Made by a program: the position numbers and the translations under genes. From NCBI GenBank assembly GCA_009760885.1, contig CM019718.1:27014133-27078132 (forward strand): 64,000 nt of DNA. The letters run 5' to 3'. Origin of the DNA: Achatina immaculata. Taxonomy: Eukaryota; Mollusca; Gastropoda; Stylommatophora; Achatinidae. The notes under the pieces were generated by a model. It did not search any database. It saw nothing but the letters and a program-made list of their open reading frames with translations, and had not been told where the DNA came from. Below are positions 1 through 10,764 of this stretch, piece by piece. Numbering within the stretch: the stretch's first letter is position 1; each line of letters starts with the position of its first letter.

Positions 1-870
1 TGCTGCATACAGGAGACACACTTAACCAAAGATGCCGCCTTTAAAATCAGAGGCTACCAGTGTTTTAGATCAGACCGACAGGACAGAAGAAAAGGAGGAG
101 TACTCACACTTTTTAAGAATAACATCAGCGCATGTCAGGTCGGAGTGTTCATGGAAGGAGCCGAATATCAGATGATCCATCTAAAAAGTAGTAATACAGA
201 TTTCCACCTCCTTAACTATTACTGTCCTAATGACCGCCCACTTGCTTTAGAAACAATCCCACACAAAGATTTTAACAGCCATTCCCAGAGCTGGGGCTAT
301 GACCACATATACAAGAGCGGAGAGGAAGTTGAGAGCTGGCAGGATGATAATGGACTTCTCCTGATCAACCAGCCAATGGATCCCCCAACATTTTACTCAA
401 GGGCTTGGCGTACAACCTCAACACCAGATCTGGCATTCCACTCTCCAGATCTGAAGTGGAACATTACACGTGAAGCTGGAAAACAACTTGGAGGTAGCAA
501 CCATCGACCAGTCTTCCTGACAATAGAAAATGAACTCCTTAACACCAGTAGCCCTCTCCCCAGATGGAACTATAAAAAAAGAAACTGGACAATGTACAGA
601 CATCGTACAGGTATCCTGGTGGGACAGCTGTCCATAGAAGGTAAGGATATTAACAGCATAGTGAAGGAATTCAATGCGTGTATCCTTCAGGCCGCTCGTG
701 AAACCATTCCCAGAGGAGCTCACAGGGACTATAAACTATACTGGTCTAGTAAGCTGGGAAAACTCCATGATGATGTGGAAGCAGCTCGAAAGCAAGCAGA
801 AAATAGACCATGCCAAGAACACCACAATAATTACCAACATTCTAAGGCCAAATTTCAGAGAGCCAAATGC
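1..870 (+). pseudogene. LINE ORF2 AP-endonuclease domain, partial and mutated
   Basis: The domain would nick target DNA to prime reverse transcription. The frame is open from base 1 and begins with CCIQETHL, the family's IQETH motif that carries the catalytic Glu. DFNSHSQSWGY follows at about 270-300; it matches the GDFNxHSxxWG motif but lacks the Gly, and the stretch just before it looks shorter than usual, which suggests a small deletion. FYSRAWRTTSTPDLAF at about 391-438 is a typical substrate-side segment. The last motif reads GGSNHRP at about 490-510, where the family has SDH, so the catalytic Asp is replaced by Asn. A frameshift follows at about 860-870. The Met at 145 is internal, not a true start. 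Confidence 0.85.
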
Positions 871-914
871 AAGCCAGACGGGAAAGTTGGAGAGAGAAAA
901 CAGAGAGTCCATAA

Positions 915-2275
915 ACTTTGAAAAGGATGGAAGGAAACTGTGGAAACTAATCAAACAGTTAAATGATGAGAGTACTGGAAGAAGTACAAAGATTGCACTG
1001 ATAGAGGATGGGAAAACTCTTACAGGTAAGCAGGTAGCAGATCACTTTGCTCGCATGTTTGCACAGGACTGCAACATTGATATTCATCCAGAGAAGGAGC
1101 GTACAGTGCGCATTGACCCACAGAAAGAAGAGGAACAAGTCAGAAAAGTGGAGGTCATGGATGCACCAATCACACGCAGCGAGTTAGACCTAGCAGTCAG
1201 TAAACTGAAACCAAGGAAATCACCAGGACCAGATGGAGTGTCCAATGAAATGATCAAGTACCTGGGAATGGCAGCAATGGGAAAGCTGTTGGATATTTTC
1301 AATATGTGCTGGAGCACAGGTAAGTTACCTCAGATCTGGAAGGAAGCAAGCATGGTACCACTGCTAAAGCCATGGAAAAACAGTGATACTGCCTCCAGCT
1401 ACAGGCCAATCGGTCTCACTAGCTGCCTATGCAAAACGATGGAACGCATCATTGACCTGAGGCTAAAATGGTACCTAGAAAGTGAAAACCTTCTCGTTCC
1501 ACAACAAGCAGGATTTAGGCAGTACTACAGTACGGAAGATCAAGTGACCTATCTCTCTCAAGAGATTGAGGATGCATTCCAAGAGAAAAACCTTGTACTA
1601 GCAGCGTGGATAGACCTGAAGAAAGCCTTTGATAAAGTATGGAAAAAAGGTCTGCTGTGGAAACTAAGAAACAGCAATGTGAATGGAAGACTATACAACT
1701 GGATAAAGTCCTATTTACACAATAGAAGAGCTAGAGTAGTAATGGATGGACACAAAAGCCAGAAAGTACTTCTGCGACACGGCGTACCACAAGGAGGAGT
1801 CCTTTCGCCTACACTATTCCTTGTATTCATTAATGACCTGGTCAAGGAACTTCCCTATGGAATCAAAGCAGCACTGTATGCAGATGATCTGGTCATGTGG
1901 TGTACAGATGAATATGCGACAGTTGCTACACAGAGACTCCAAAGAGCAGCAGACATCTTGACATCATGGACAAATAAATGGTATGTAAGTATCAACACAG
2001 AGAAATCAAGTACCACTCTGTTCACTCTCTCATCTAAACAGAAAGCAGGTAAGATCTTTGTAAATGAAATATCCTTAAGGATGGACAACCAACCCATTTA
2101 CTTAGGAGTGACTCTTGACTCAAAACTGACTTGGAAGCAACACATCAACAGTGCAGAAGCAAAAGCCAGAAGAAAACTAGCCATATTAAGAAAATTAAGT
2201 GGAACCACATGGGGAGCTAGTGAAAGAATCCTCAAGAATATATATCAGCAAAGTATTCTACCACATTTAGAATAG
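915..2275 (+). pseudogene. LINE ORF2 reverse transcriptase domain
   Basis: This is the reverse transcriptase that copies LINE RNA at the nicked target. Motifs appear in order: KSPGPDGVSNEMIKYLG (about 1,217-1,266), YRPIGLTSCLCKTMERII (about 1,400-1,452), QAGFRQ (about 1,506), the first catalytic Asp in WIDLKKAFDKVW (about 1,608-1,643), GVPQGGVLSPTLF (about 1,782-1,820) and the catalytic YADD at 1,877-1,888. An open frame runs upstream to a Met at 674, but family-like residues in this frame begin only near 915; just before that a short family-like stretch lies in another frame, so two indels around 860-920 are likely. A TAG at 2,273-2,275 stops the frame, while similarity continues in the same frame beyond it. 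Confidence 0.93.
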
Positions 2276-3079
2276 AGCTCAACACCTTGGTGCACAGCAT
2301 CAAACACTACGCTGCATAATCTAGACAAGGTTCAAAATCAGTCACTACGGATTATCACAGGTTCCATGAGGTCCACACCAATGGTAGAAATGCAGAAAAT
2401 AGTTGGTGTTCAAGCGCTAAAGGAACGTAGAGACACAAAAGTCATGACCATGGGAGGGAAATTCCTTAGCTCTGCAAGCCATCCCATGAAGGAGAGATTC
2501 AATAACTTGGCATTAAGACGGCTTAAAAGAAGCAGCTTCATTCACCAGGCCAAGCGTATGCGTAAGCTGATACCTGACCTTCCAACTGTAGTCTCTCCAT
2601 TATCATCTGTACCAGAGCATACACCATGGAAAGAAGCAGATTATACACAAATAACTATTCAGACTGAAGTGAAAGGTGTGCAGAATGGTGAGATGCAAAG
2701 CAGCCTTGTAAGATCAACAGCCACACTTAGTGTGCTAGATGACAAATATCCATGTGACACCTGGATACGTGTGTATACAGACGGATCTGCACACAATGCC
2801 ATAATGAACGGAGGGACAGGAGCACATATTGAATATCCAAACAACACCACTGACAAGATTTCCATACCCACTGGAAAATACTGCAACAACTTTGATGCAG
2901 AAGTTAGGGCAATTATTGATGCAGTTGAAAAACTATCAGACTCCAGAATTGATACATGTCCTGTAGTAATTCTCACAGATGCAAGATCAGTACTGGAAGC
3001 TCTTCAGTGCAACAAACTACCAGACCTTAAGGATGCCTTGTCAAAAATTGGCTTACAACATGGAGTCACTTTGCAATAG
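2276..3079 (+). pseudogene. LINE ORF2 connector and RNase H domain
   Basis: This continues the RT frame after a single in-frame TAG. The RNase H fold, which removes RNA from the RNA:DNA hybrid, starts near 2,760. Its catalytic acids are visible: YTDGSA at 2,774-2,791 (Asp), NNFDAEVRAI at about 2,885-2,915 (Glu) and ILTDARSVLEAL at about 2,969-3,004 (Asp). A second in-frame TAG at 3,077-3,079 lies just before the last motif HCGIPGNEKAD (3,089-3,121), which carries the final His and Asp. RNase H separates this element from RTE and CR1 families and points to the I superfamily. Confidence 0.88.
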
Positions 3080-3525
3080 ATTCCCTCTCACTGTGGGATA
3101 CCAGGCAATGAGAAAGCTGACCATCTGGCCAAAGAGGGCACTGAAATGGAACAACCAGACATACCAATCACCTATAATCAGACGAAAAGCATGATAAAAA
3201 CCTACAGGAAGCCACAAACACCACCACATGATGACTATCACATGCTAAACAGAAAGGAACAAGTCACCATCTTCCGTCTCCGAACAGGACACAGCCGACT
3301 CCGAAGTCATATGTATGCAACGTTTAAGGTTGGTACTATTAATCTATGTACATGTGCCCAGGTGCCTCAAACTGTGGAACATATCCTCCAAAACTGCACC
3401 AATTATGAGACACTGAGAAATAATTACTGGCCCAGTGAAACCACTAAAGAAGATAAGCTCTACGGTTCCATACATGAATTATAAAAAACAGTGAAATTCA
3501 TCCAAGAGACAGGACTGCAGGTATA
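3080..3525 (+). pseudogene. LINE ORF2 end of RNase H and C-terminal Cys/His segment
   Basis: This is the same frame after the TAG at 3,077. It holds the end of RNase H, then RLRTGHSRLRSHMY and the zinc-knuckle-like CTCAQVPQTVEHILQNC at about 3,348-3,400. This Cys-x-Cys, His, Cys pattern is common at the C-terminus of I/Jockey-type ORF2 and is thought to help bind nucleic acid. A TAA at 3,482-3,484 ends the long frame, but similar-looking residues (KTVKFIQETGLQV) continue to a TAG at 3,523-3,525, so 3,482 may also be a mutation. Confidence 0.8.
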
Positions 3526-3696
3526 GACAGACAATGCGAACGAAGAAGAAGAAGACATCAGAGCTGGAAAACAACGAGGCAACCTGTGTACAGCATGACA
3601 AGGGAACAAAACAGGAAGGATTAGTCTAGAAAAGGAACGTGTGTTTTTATAAGCGAGAGAAAGAAAAATAGTCAGAAAATAAACTTTCTTTACCGC

Positions 3697-3727
3697 TTCT
3701 TCTTCTTCTTCTTCTTCTTCATCATCG
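3697..3727. repeat. CTT trinucleotide microsatellite at the LINE 3' end
   Basis: About eight CTT repeats, then CATCATC, sit just after the T/A-rich 3' end of the LINE. This may be its microsatellite tail or an unrelated repeat next to it. Confidence 0.8.
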
Positions 3728-3784
3728 GTCACTCAAACATCAACGCCATCTCCCTCACACATGCGACAGCTCGTCTTAGGTTTT

Positions 3785-6520
3785 CAGCATCTCCGTATAG
3801 CTTGTTGTGTAGGGGTCTGGGGGTACGGCTAGCACCACTGTAGAGCTAGTCTTGTAGGGGTCTAGGGTCTGGCCAACATCACCGTAACGCTTGTCTTGTA
3901 GGTGATATGGGGTCTGGCCAGCATCACCGTAGAGGAGCTTGTATTGTAGGGGATCTGGGGTCTGGGAAGCATCACCGTAGAGCTAGTCCTGTAGGAGGTC
4001 TGGGGTCTGGGAAGCATCACCGTAGAGCTAGTCCTGTAGGAGGTCTGGGGTCTGGGAAGCATCACCGTAGAGCTAGTCCTGTAGGGGGTCTGGGGTCTGG
4101 GAAGCATCACCGTAGAGCTAGTCCTGTAGGAGGTCTGGGGTCTGGGAAGCATCACCGTAGAGCTAGTCCTGTAGGAGGTCTGGGGTCTGGGAAGCATCAC
4201 CGTAGAGCTAGTCCTGTAGGGGGTCTGGGGTCTGGGAAGCACCACCGTAGAGCTAGTCCTGTAGGGGGTCTGGGAAGCATCACCGTAGAGCTTGTCTTGT
4301 AGGGGTCTAAGGTCTTACCAACATCATCGTAGGGCTAGCCTTGTAGGGGTGGGGCGTTGCCAGCATTGCCATAGAGCTTGTCTTGTAAGGCCTAGGGTCT
4401 TACCAGCATCACCATAGAGCTTGTCTTGTAAGGCCTAGGGTCTTACCAGCATCACCATAGAGCTTGTCTTGTAAGGCCTAGGGTCTTACCAGCATCACCA
4501 TAGAGCTTGTCTTGTACGGTCTAGGGTCTGGAAAGCATCACCATAGAGCTTGTCTTGTACGGTCTACGGTCTTACCAGCATCACCATAGAGCTTGTCTTG
4601 TACGGTCTAGGGTCTGGAAAGCATCACCATAGAGCTTGTCTTGTACGGTCTACGGTCTTACCAGCATTACCATAGAGCTTGTCTTGTACGGTCTACGGTC
4701 TTACCAGCATCACCATAGAGCTTGTCTTGTACGGTCTAGGGTCTGGAAAGCATCACCATAGAGCTTGTCTTGTATGGGTCTAGGGTCTTACCAGCATTAC
4801 CATAGAGCTTGTCTTGTATGGGTCTAGGGTCTTACCAGCATTACCATAGAGCTTGTCTTGTATGGGTCTAGGGTCTTACCAGCATCACCATAGAGCTTGT
4901 CTTGTATGGGTCTAGGGTCTTACCAGCATTACCATAGAGCTTGTCTTGTATGGGTCTAGGGTCTTACCAGCATCACCATAGAGCTTGTCTTGTATGGGTC
5001 TAGGGTCTTACCAGCATCACCATAGAGCTTGTCTTGTATGGGTCTAGGGTCTTACCAGCATTACCATAGAGCTTGTCTTGTATGGGTCTAGGGTCTTACC
5101 AGCATTACCATAGAGCTTGTCTTGTATGGGTCTAGGGTCTTACCAGCATTACCATAGAGCTTGTCTTGTATGGGTCTAGGGTCTTACCAGCATCACCATA
5201 GAGCTTGTCTTGTATGGGTCTAGGGTCTTACCAGCATCACCATAGAGCTTGTCTTGTATGGGTCTAGGGTCTTACCAGCATTACCATAGAGCTTGTCTTG
5301 TATGGGTCTAGGGTCTTACCAGCATTACCATAGAGCTTGTCTTGTAGTAGTCTAGGGTCTTACCAGCATCACCATAGAGCTTGTCTTGTATGGGTCTAGG
5401 GTCTTACCAGCATTACCATAGAGCTTGTCTTGTAGTAGTCTAGGGTCTTACCAGCATTACCATAGAGCTTGTCTTGTATGGGTCTAGGGTCTTACCAGCA
5501 TTACCATAGAGCTTGTCTTGTAGTAGTCTAGGGTCTGGAAAGCATTACTGTAGAGCTAGTTTTGTAGGGTTCTAGGGTCTGGCCAGCATCACCGTATAGC
5601 TAGTATTGTTGAGGGTATAGGGTCTGGCCAGCATCACCGTATAGCTAGTATTGTTGAGGGTATAGGGTCTGGCCAGCATCACCGTATAGCTAGTATTGTT
5701 GAGGGTCTAGGTTCTGGCCAGCATCACCGTATAGCTAGTATTGTTGAGGGTATAGGGTCTGGCCAGCACCACCGTATAGCTAGTATTGTTGAGGGTATAG
5801 GGTCTGGCCAGCATCACCGTATAGCTAGTATTGTTGAGGGTATAGGGTCTGGCCACATCACCGTATAGCTAGTATTGTTGAGGGTCTAGGGTCTGGCCAG
5901 CATCACCGTATAGCTAGTATTGTTGGGGGTATAGGGTCTGGCCAGCATCAAAGTATAGCTAGTATTGTTGAGGGTATAGGGTCTGGCCAGCATCACCGTA
6001 TAGCTAGTATTGTTGAGGGTCTAGGGTCCGGCCACATCACCGTAGAGCTAGTATTGTTGGGGGTATAGGGTCTGACCAGCATCACCGTATAGCTAGTATT
6101 GTTGAGGGTCTAGGGTCCGGCCACATCACCGTATAGCTAGTATTGTTGGGGGTATAGGGTCTGGCCAGCATCACCGTATAGCTAGTATTGTTGAGGGTCT
6201 AGGGTCTGGCCACATCACCGTAGAGCTAGTATTGTTGAGGGTCTAGGGTCTGGCCACATCACCGTAGAGCTAGTATTGTTGAGGGTCTAGGGTCTGGCCA
6301 CATCACCGTAGAGCTAGTATTGTTGAGGGTCTAGGGTCTGGCCACATCACCGTAGAGCTAGTATTGTTGGGGGTATAGGGTCTGGCCAGCATCAAAGTAT
6401 AGCTAGTATTGTTGGGGGTATAGGGTCTGGCCAGCATCACCGTAGAGCTAGTCTTGTACGGGTTTGGGGTCTGGCCAGCATCAACGAAGACCTTGTCTTG
6501 TAGGGGGTCTGTGGTCTGGT
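3785..6520. repeat. Minisatellite of about 60 units, 43-45 bp, in three sequence blocks
   Basis: Every unit contains a core like GCATCACCGTAGAGCTAGT followed by TTGTAG and GGTCT. Block A (about 3,950-4,310) uses 45-bp units with TCTGGGAAGCATC. Block B (about 4,310-5,560) uses 43-44 bp units with CTTACCAGCATCACCATAG. Block C (about 5,560-6,460) uses 45-bp units with CTGGCCAGCATCACCGTAT and TATTGTTG. In B, around 4,510-4,770, two unit types alternate as an 86-bp dimer. The 45-bp units of block A give repetitive open frames of 15-residue periods on both strands; these are by-products of the period, not genes. Confidence 0.97.
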
Positions 6521-7440
6521 CAAGTCGTTTGCTTGAGTATCTGGCGACTCTGGAAGAAGTGATGTGGTGTTTGCAGGTTTTTGCGACAGGCAGATAAGTC
6601 TGTTGAGCCAGATTTCAGCTTCAGGTATAGACGGTATCTCAACCTGCAGTGTCCTCGTCTCAGTCGGAAGATTATCACTTTGTCATTTCTTAAGAATTTG
6701 TAGTGCTCATCTCCTTTTGCTATGGGATGTTGTTTTGTCCATTTGCCTTTATATAAGAATTTAATCTATTTATGTTTGTTGGTTTGTTCGTATGTTGTCC
6801 TTCTGTCTGTCTGCAGCATTCTTCATCCCTCTTTTGCTGGTATATCTGCCTCTTCATTTCCTTGTACGTTTCTGTGGGCGGGTATCCATTGTGATGACTG
6901 CTTTACTGAATACTGTGCTTGCTGGTGAGTGAAGGATTGGTCGCGCAGATGCCCCAGACATTCTGTCCTTAACCACTCAATATTCATTCAAGTACAATAG
7001 GAAGCATATAATACCACATCAACAGCGGGGTCGAGAACTATAGATTGAGATACACTCCTCTTAAGTATCCTTGAAAAGTCAAGTACTCTAAGTCAGTACT
7101 TGCTAAAAGCCGATTATGAATATTTTTTTGGTGGTTGTTGAAATATCTAATTATGAATACTTCTTTTAGTGGTTGTTGTTGAAATATCTAATGTTTATTC
7201 TTCTTACTATATATGATAGGACATCGTGAGGGAAAGAGGCGAGTATGATGATGTTTGTGGTAGAAATGATGTAAATTTGTTGAGGAAGATAGATGTACTA
7301 GTTTTGAACATTCTTTATGTCAGAATTGTTTTCTGAAATTTGTGGAAGTCAACTGATCACAGGAGGGTATAACTGAGCAGAATATATTTTAACCTATAAA
7401 TAATTATTTCAAAAAGAACAAGTATCTTAAACAGGCGGAT
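6521..7440. other. Unassigned AT-rich spacer
   Basis: No gene, repeat array or recognisable element is seen. Short open frames at 6,564-6,928 resemble no family I know. Confidence 0.6.
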
Positions 7441-8276
7441 TTATGTACTAAAATACCGACGCGAACATCACCATCATCATCAGGTGCAGTGCCGATTGGC
7501 GTTGGCATTATGCTTCTCCAGCGTACACAATCCTTCATGCAGGTCATCAGCTTAGTTGGTGATCTCCTCTCACACCATCCCGTCAGACTGCCCAGTATAA
7601 TTTCTCTTGGTCTTCCTCTGGATCTTTTTCCCTTTACTTTTCCTATTGTTATAGTATTTTCGTTGCACCCTCTTCTCATTGCATTTCCTATGAAAGTACA
7701 TTGTCTCTCTATTATTTATTTTTTGACAAGATTTTTTTGTCTATCCAGCTCGTCTCATACACTCTTCGTTAGTTATTTTTACTGTCCAGGGGATTCGCAA
7801 CATTCTTCTAATAAACGACATTTCCACTGCTTCCAATGATTTTTGTGCAGACCTGCCTATTGTCCATGATTCACTTCCATATAACAAGACAGGTTCAATA
7901 TAGCATTTTAGGACTCGTTTTCTAACATTCATTGATAAGGATGTGTTGAATAATATGTTTCTCATTCTCTGAAATGCAGTTTTTGTTTGACTTATTCTGT
8001 TCCTAATTTCTGTTCTGCATTTCCCATCTGAAGTTATTACTGCTCCAAGGTATTTGAATTTCTGCATCTGCTTTAGAATAGTTCCGTTTAATTTTATAGT
8101 GCATGCTGGTGCATTCTGTTTCTTAGATATAACCATAGTCTCTGTCTTTTTGATGTTTAAAGTAAGGCCTTTCTGTTCACTTACTTTGGTGACTTTATCC
8201 AAGAGATTTTGCAGGTCTTGTTGGTTCTCAGCTATCAGTACTGTGTCGCCAGGATACCGGGAATGTAAAAACATAT
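7441..8276 (-). mobile_element. 5'-truncated RTE-like LINE (family B) 3' end
   Basis: Read on the minus strand, this starts at the RT catalytic site and runs through the C-terminal part to the 3' end. The first recognisable residues are YPGDTVLIAE, where the family has YADDTVLIAE, so the copy begins almost exactly at the active site. Next come KFKYLGAVITSDG, VLLYGSESWTI and RRMLRIPWT, then after a frame break GKRSRGRPREIILGSLTGW and VRWRSI. The 3' end is a GAT microsatellite at about 7,468-7,482. The truncation and tail fit target-primed insertion. Copies of the same broad type lie at 37,817, 52,205, 57,905 and 59,300. Confidence 0.85.
7741..8274 (-). pseudogene. RT C-terminal fragment with altered active site
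   Basis: A continuous minus-strand frame of 177 codons, the best-preserved part of the family B copy. It holds the end of the palm domain and the thumb/connector. The YADD box reads YPGD, so one catalytic-box residue is changed, and everything upstream (GPDG, FDxxxW and GVPQG motifs) is missing. It cannot encode a working polymerase. Confidence 0.82.
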
Positions 8277-8284
8277 TTGTCTAA

Positions 8285-8955
8285 TACATCTTGTTTCATT
8301 TAGGATAGCTAAGGGCTAAAAATGATCTTGAAAAGAGTAACAACACTCTCACCAGTTTCCACGTTGTAATACGGGACTGAGCAGGACATTTTTTTTTTAA
8401 AAAGCCACTTGAAATAAATACCACTGTACATTCTTTCTCTTGTGGTTTGTTATTTTAGAATGTTGTTAATTATGGTGAATCCAGACCAGGCTGATTATTA
8501 ACAGTTACTAGCTCGTAGGACCTGAAGTGGAATCCTGCGATTTTTTTGTTGTTTTGATAATTAAATTTAGGGGACATTTTTTCCCCCTTAAACCATCGAA
8601 TGTATTTTCCCGCTGGAACCACTGCTTTAATGATGTATGTTTATGCTGAGCGAACGCTGTCTTCCCGCTAATGTTGGGAAAACACGATTGGTCCGTGACT
8701 GGAAATAATCACCTTCCGGTGGGGAATTGCCCGGCTGTAACTGGTCAATGAATTCCCACTTTTTTTATTTGATTTTTGGGCTACTTTTTTTTTTTGGTTG
8801 ACTTTTCTGAAAATGGTCACGTTTAAAGACAACAGTTTATTTAGAAAATCAAACATTTATTTCTTTAACTCTGTTGTTGTTGCGAAAGCAACTTCGCTAA
8901 ATTTATTGTTTGGATAGGGGTTTTAATCTTACCGAATTTTCCACCTTGTAAGAAT
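8285..8955. other. Unassigned spacer
   Basis: AT-rich sequence with several T runs. No element is recognised. Confidence 0.55.
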
Positions 8956-9006
8956 CATCGGTGCATAAGACGCACCGGCATATAATATGCACCGGCGTAT
9001 AAGACA
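8956..9006. repeat. 17-bp repeat related to the 42.4 kb array
   Basis: About three units like GCACCGGCATATAATAT. The same 17-bp motif forms a longer array at 42,405-42,550, and a single related unit occurs at about 9,771-9,785. Confidence 0.7.
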
Positions 9007-9029
9007 GTATTACTGTCCATAACACAAAA

Positions 9030-9775
9030 AGGAATGGAAAAACTAATTATGTCAGTCCGTAAGAATAGTGAAGAGCAAAACCTCTATCTTAATGCGAAGA
9101 AAACTAAATTGATGACAACTGACAAAACAAACAAGGCAGCTGATATATATATATATCAATGAGGAAAAACTGGAAGAAGTGGAGAGTTATGAATATCTTG
9201 GATCACTACTAACTAATAATGGAGATACAATGAGAGAAATTAAAAGGAGGACATCTATCACTCTTCAGAAAGTAAAACAACTATACAATCTGTGGAGAGG
9301 AACAGACAGAACTACAAAAATAAGATTTTTAAGGGCATGAATTTTTCCCATCGCAACAAATGCCTGTGAGACCTGGACACTTAACAAAACAGCTGAGAAA
9401 CACATAAATGCCTTTTAATGTAAATGACAAAGAAGAGTTCTTCAAATATCATAGACACAAAAAAGAACAAATATATCCATACTACAATAACTTAATATTG
9501 AAGAAGGCTGGCTAGTAAAGATGATTAAACAGTGAAAACTTAAATATTTTGGACACATTAAATGTCATGATAATCTAGATAAGACCGTCTTGGAAGTGTT
9601 CATAGTGGGAAAAAGAAAGAGAGGAAGATCAAGGCGAAGATGGCTGCAAGACATCGTTGATGATCTGCAAATGGATGCACCAGCAGCAGACCATCTTGTT
9701 CACAACCGAGAGGCCTACGGGAGTGCTGTTAGGGAGGCAAAGTTCCACAAGGGACATGCAAATGAATGTATAAGA
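9030..9775 (+). mobile_element. LINE 3' part (family C), 5'-truncated and broken
   Basis: Translated pieces in changing frames read SVRKNSEEQNLYLNAKKTK, VESYEYLGSLLTNNGDT, ACETWTLNKTAEKH, then KLKYFGHIKCHDNLD and KRKRGRSRRRWLQDI. This is the usual order of the C-terminal third of an RTE-like ORF2. Several stops and frameshifts are present. The 3' end is GGGACATGCAAATGAATG at about 9,752-9,769. The same 3' end recurs on the minus strand at 35,668-36,005 and 50,095-50,375. Confidence 0.85.
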
Positions 9776-9829
9776 CGCACATATAATTTTACAAGAAATA
9801 TTGTTGAAACGAAGGTAAAAACGCCATAG
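9590..9829 (+). pseudogene. C-terminal peptide of family C LINE ORF2
   Basis: An open frame of 79 codons holding KRKRGRSRRRWLQDIVDDL, the basic GRPRRRW-type segment near the C-terminus of many RTE-like ORF2 proteins. It then reads AAADHLVHNREAYGSAV. The last codons run past the element's 3' end into flanking DNA. It is not a stand-alone gene. Confidence 0.78.
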
Positions 9830-9844
9830 TTTCCGTGAACTTCA

Positions 9845-10490
9845 TCTCTCTCTCTCTCTCTGAACCTTAAGTGCCCAGGGCACATGGGGCTTCCGCAAGG
9901 GTTTTCCACAAATGCCTGTCCTTCGCCTTTTTTTCTGCTCTTGCCCAGGTGGGCCCTCTATTGCTCAACATCCTTTCTGTTGTTCTTCTCCATGTCTCTT
10001 TTGGTCTACCCTTACTTCTGCTCCCCTGTGGTGTCCATCTTAGTGCTATTTTTGGTAGTGAGTTGTCAGTCATTCGGAGCACATGTCCCAACCATCGCCA
10101 GCGTCTTTCCTCAATAATTGTTGTCAGTGGTTTCATCTGCATTTCTGCTAATAAGATGTTATTTCTTATGGTGTTTGGCCAAAATATTTTTCTAATTCTT
10201 CGTAAACGTTTAGTCTGGAAAGAATTCAACTTGTTTTCTATGGTTTTGGTGATTTTCCAGCATTCACTTCCATAGAGTAGTACACTTAGAACATTACTCT
10301 TAAATATCCTGATTTTCATATTTATGCTTAGTTTTTTTGATTTCCAAATAGTCTTCAGCATTGCAAAAGCCTGGTTTGCTCTAGTAAGTCTGCTGTTGAT
10401 GTCCTCTGTGCTGTCTCCATTTTCTACTACTCTGCTGCCAAGTATACAAATTCGTTGACCTCCTCCATTAACTTGTGTGAACTTCATAGC
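9845..10490 (-). mobile_element. LINE 3' part (family D), long open fragment
   Basis: Minus-strand RT C-terminal region with a GA tail (the plus strand shows CT repeats at about 9,848-9,860). The 206-codon frame reads LGSRVVENGDSTEDINSRL, VLLYGSECWKITKTIE, RWRWLGHVLRM, GRPKETWRRT and KDRHLWKTLAEAPCALG. The RT catalytic core is missing, so it is 5'-truncated. Other copies of this 3' end are at 31,513, 41,731 and 60,930. Confidence 0.87.
9867..10487 (-). pseudogene. RT C-terminal fragment of family D LINE
   Basis: An uninterrupted frame of 206 codons on the minus strand. It covers the connector after the RT palm (LGSRVVENGDSTEDIN), the conserved LLYGSECW block, the ERRWRWLGHVLRM block and the basic RSKGRPKETWRR tail. 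The Met at the start is arbitrary, because the element is truncated upstream and lacks YADD. Being open over 206 codons suggests a younger insertion than its neighbours. Confidence 0.83.
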
Positions 10491-10499
10491 CCTTCCTTA

Positions 10500-10764
10500 A
10501 ATAAGTTTTTGGTCCAATACTGCATGCTTATTGATATTCTTCTACTGAACTTCTTAACTGGACAGGCCGAATATCGTCTACCTGGACATAAAAGGTAATT
10601 GCCATCATGAGTGTTTGGGTGTTAGTCCAGGACCGGAAACCCCACCCCGCGCCTCACACTTCCTACCATATTTTTTGCATCGAAAAGAACCCCTACTTAT
10701 AAATCCTGAAAATGTTCCCATGAATTTTAATTCAGTATGAACTGGCGGTTCATATGTCGTTCAT
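10500..10764. other. Spacer between LINE remnants
   Basis: No recognisable element is seen. Confidence 0.5.

Larger units (their letters stand above)
1..3660 (+). mobile_element. RNase H-bearing non-LTR retrotransposon (I-superfamily/Nimb-like), 5' end outside window
   Basis: This is a LINE whose ORF2 reads endonuclease, reverse transcriptase, RNase H and a C-terminal Cys/His segment, the order of the I superfamily. The left edge cuts it inside the AP endonuclease. The RT, RNase H and C-terminal parts lie in one reading frame from about 915 to 3,525, broken by in-frame stops at 2,273-2,275, 3,077-3,079 and 3,482-3,484. Frameshifts separate the endonuclease from the RT near 860-920. The 3' untranslated part runs to about 3,690 and meets a CTT microsatellite at 3,697-3,722. 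All RT and RNase H catalytic motifs remain readable, so the copy is fairly young but dead. Clade is inferred from domain order; Jockey-type is the alternative. Confidence 0.9.

Noticed and set aside
3862..4302. Repeat proteins of 15-residue period on both strands
   Set aside because: The 45-bp unit is a multiple of three, so frames stay open. There is no start context or domain, and the frame ends when the unit length changes to 43-44 bp.
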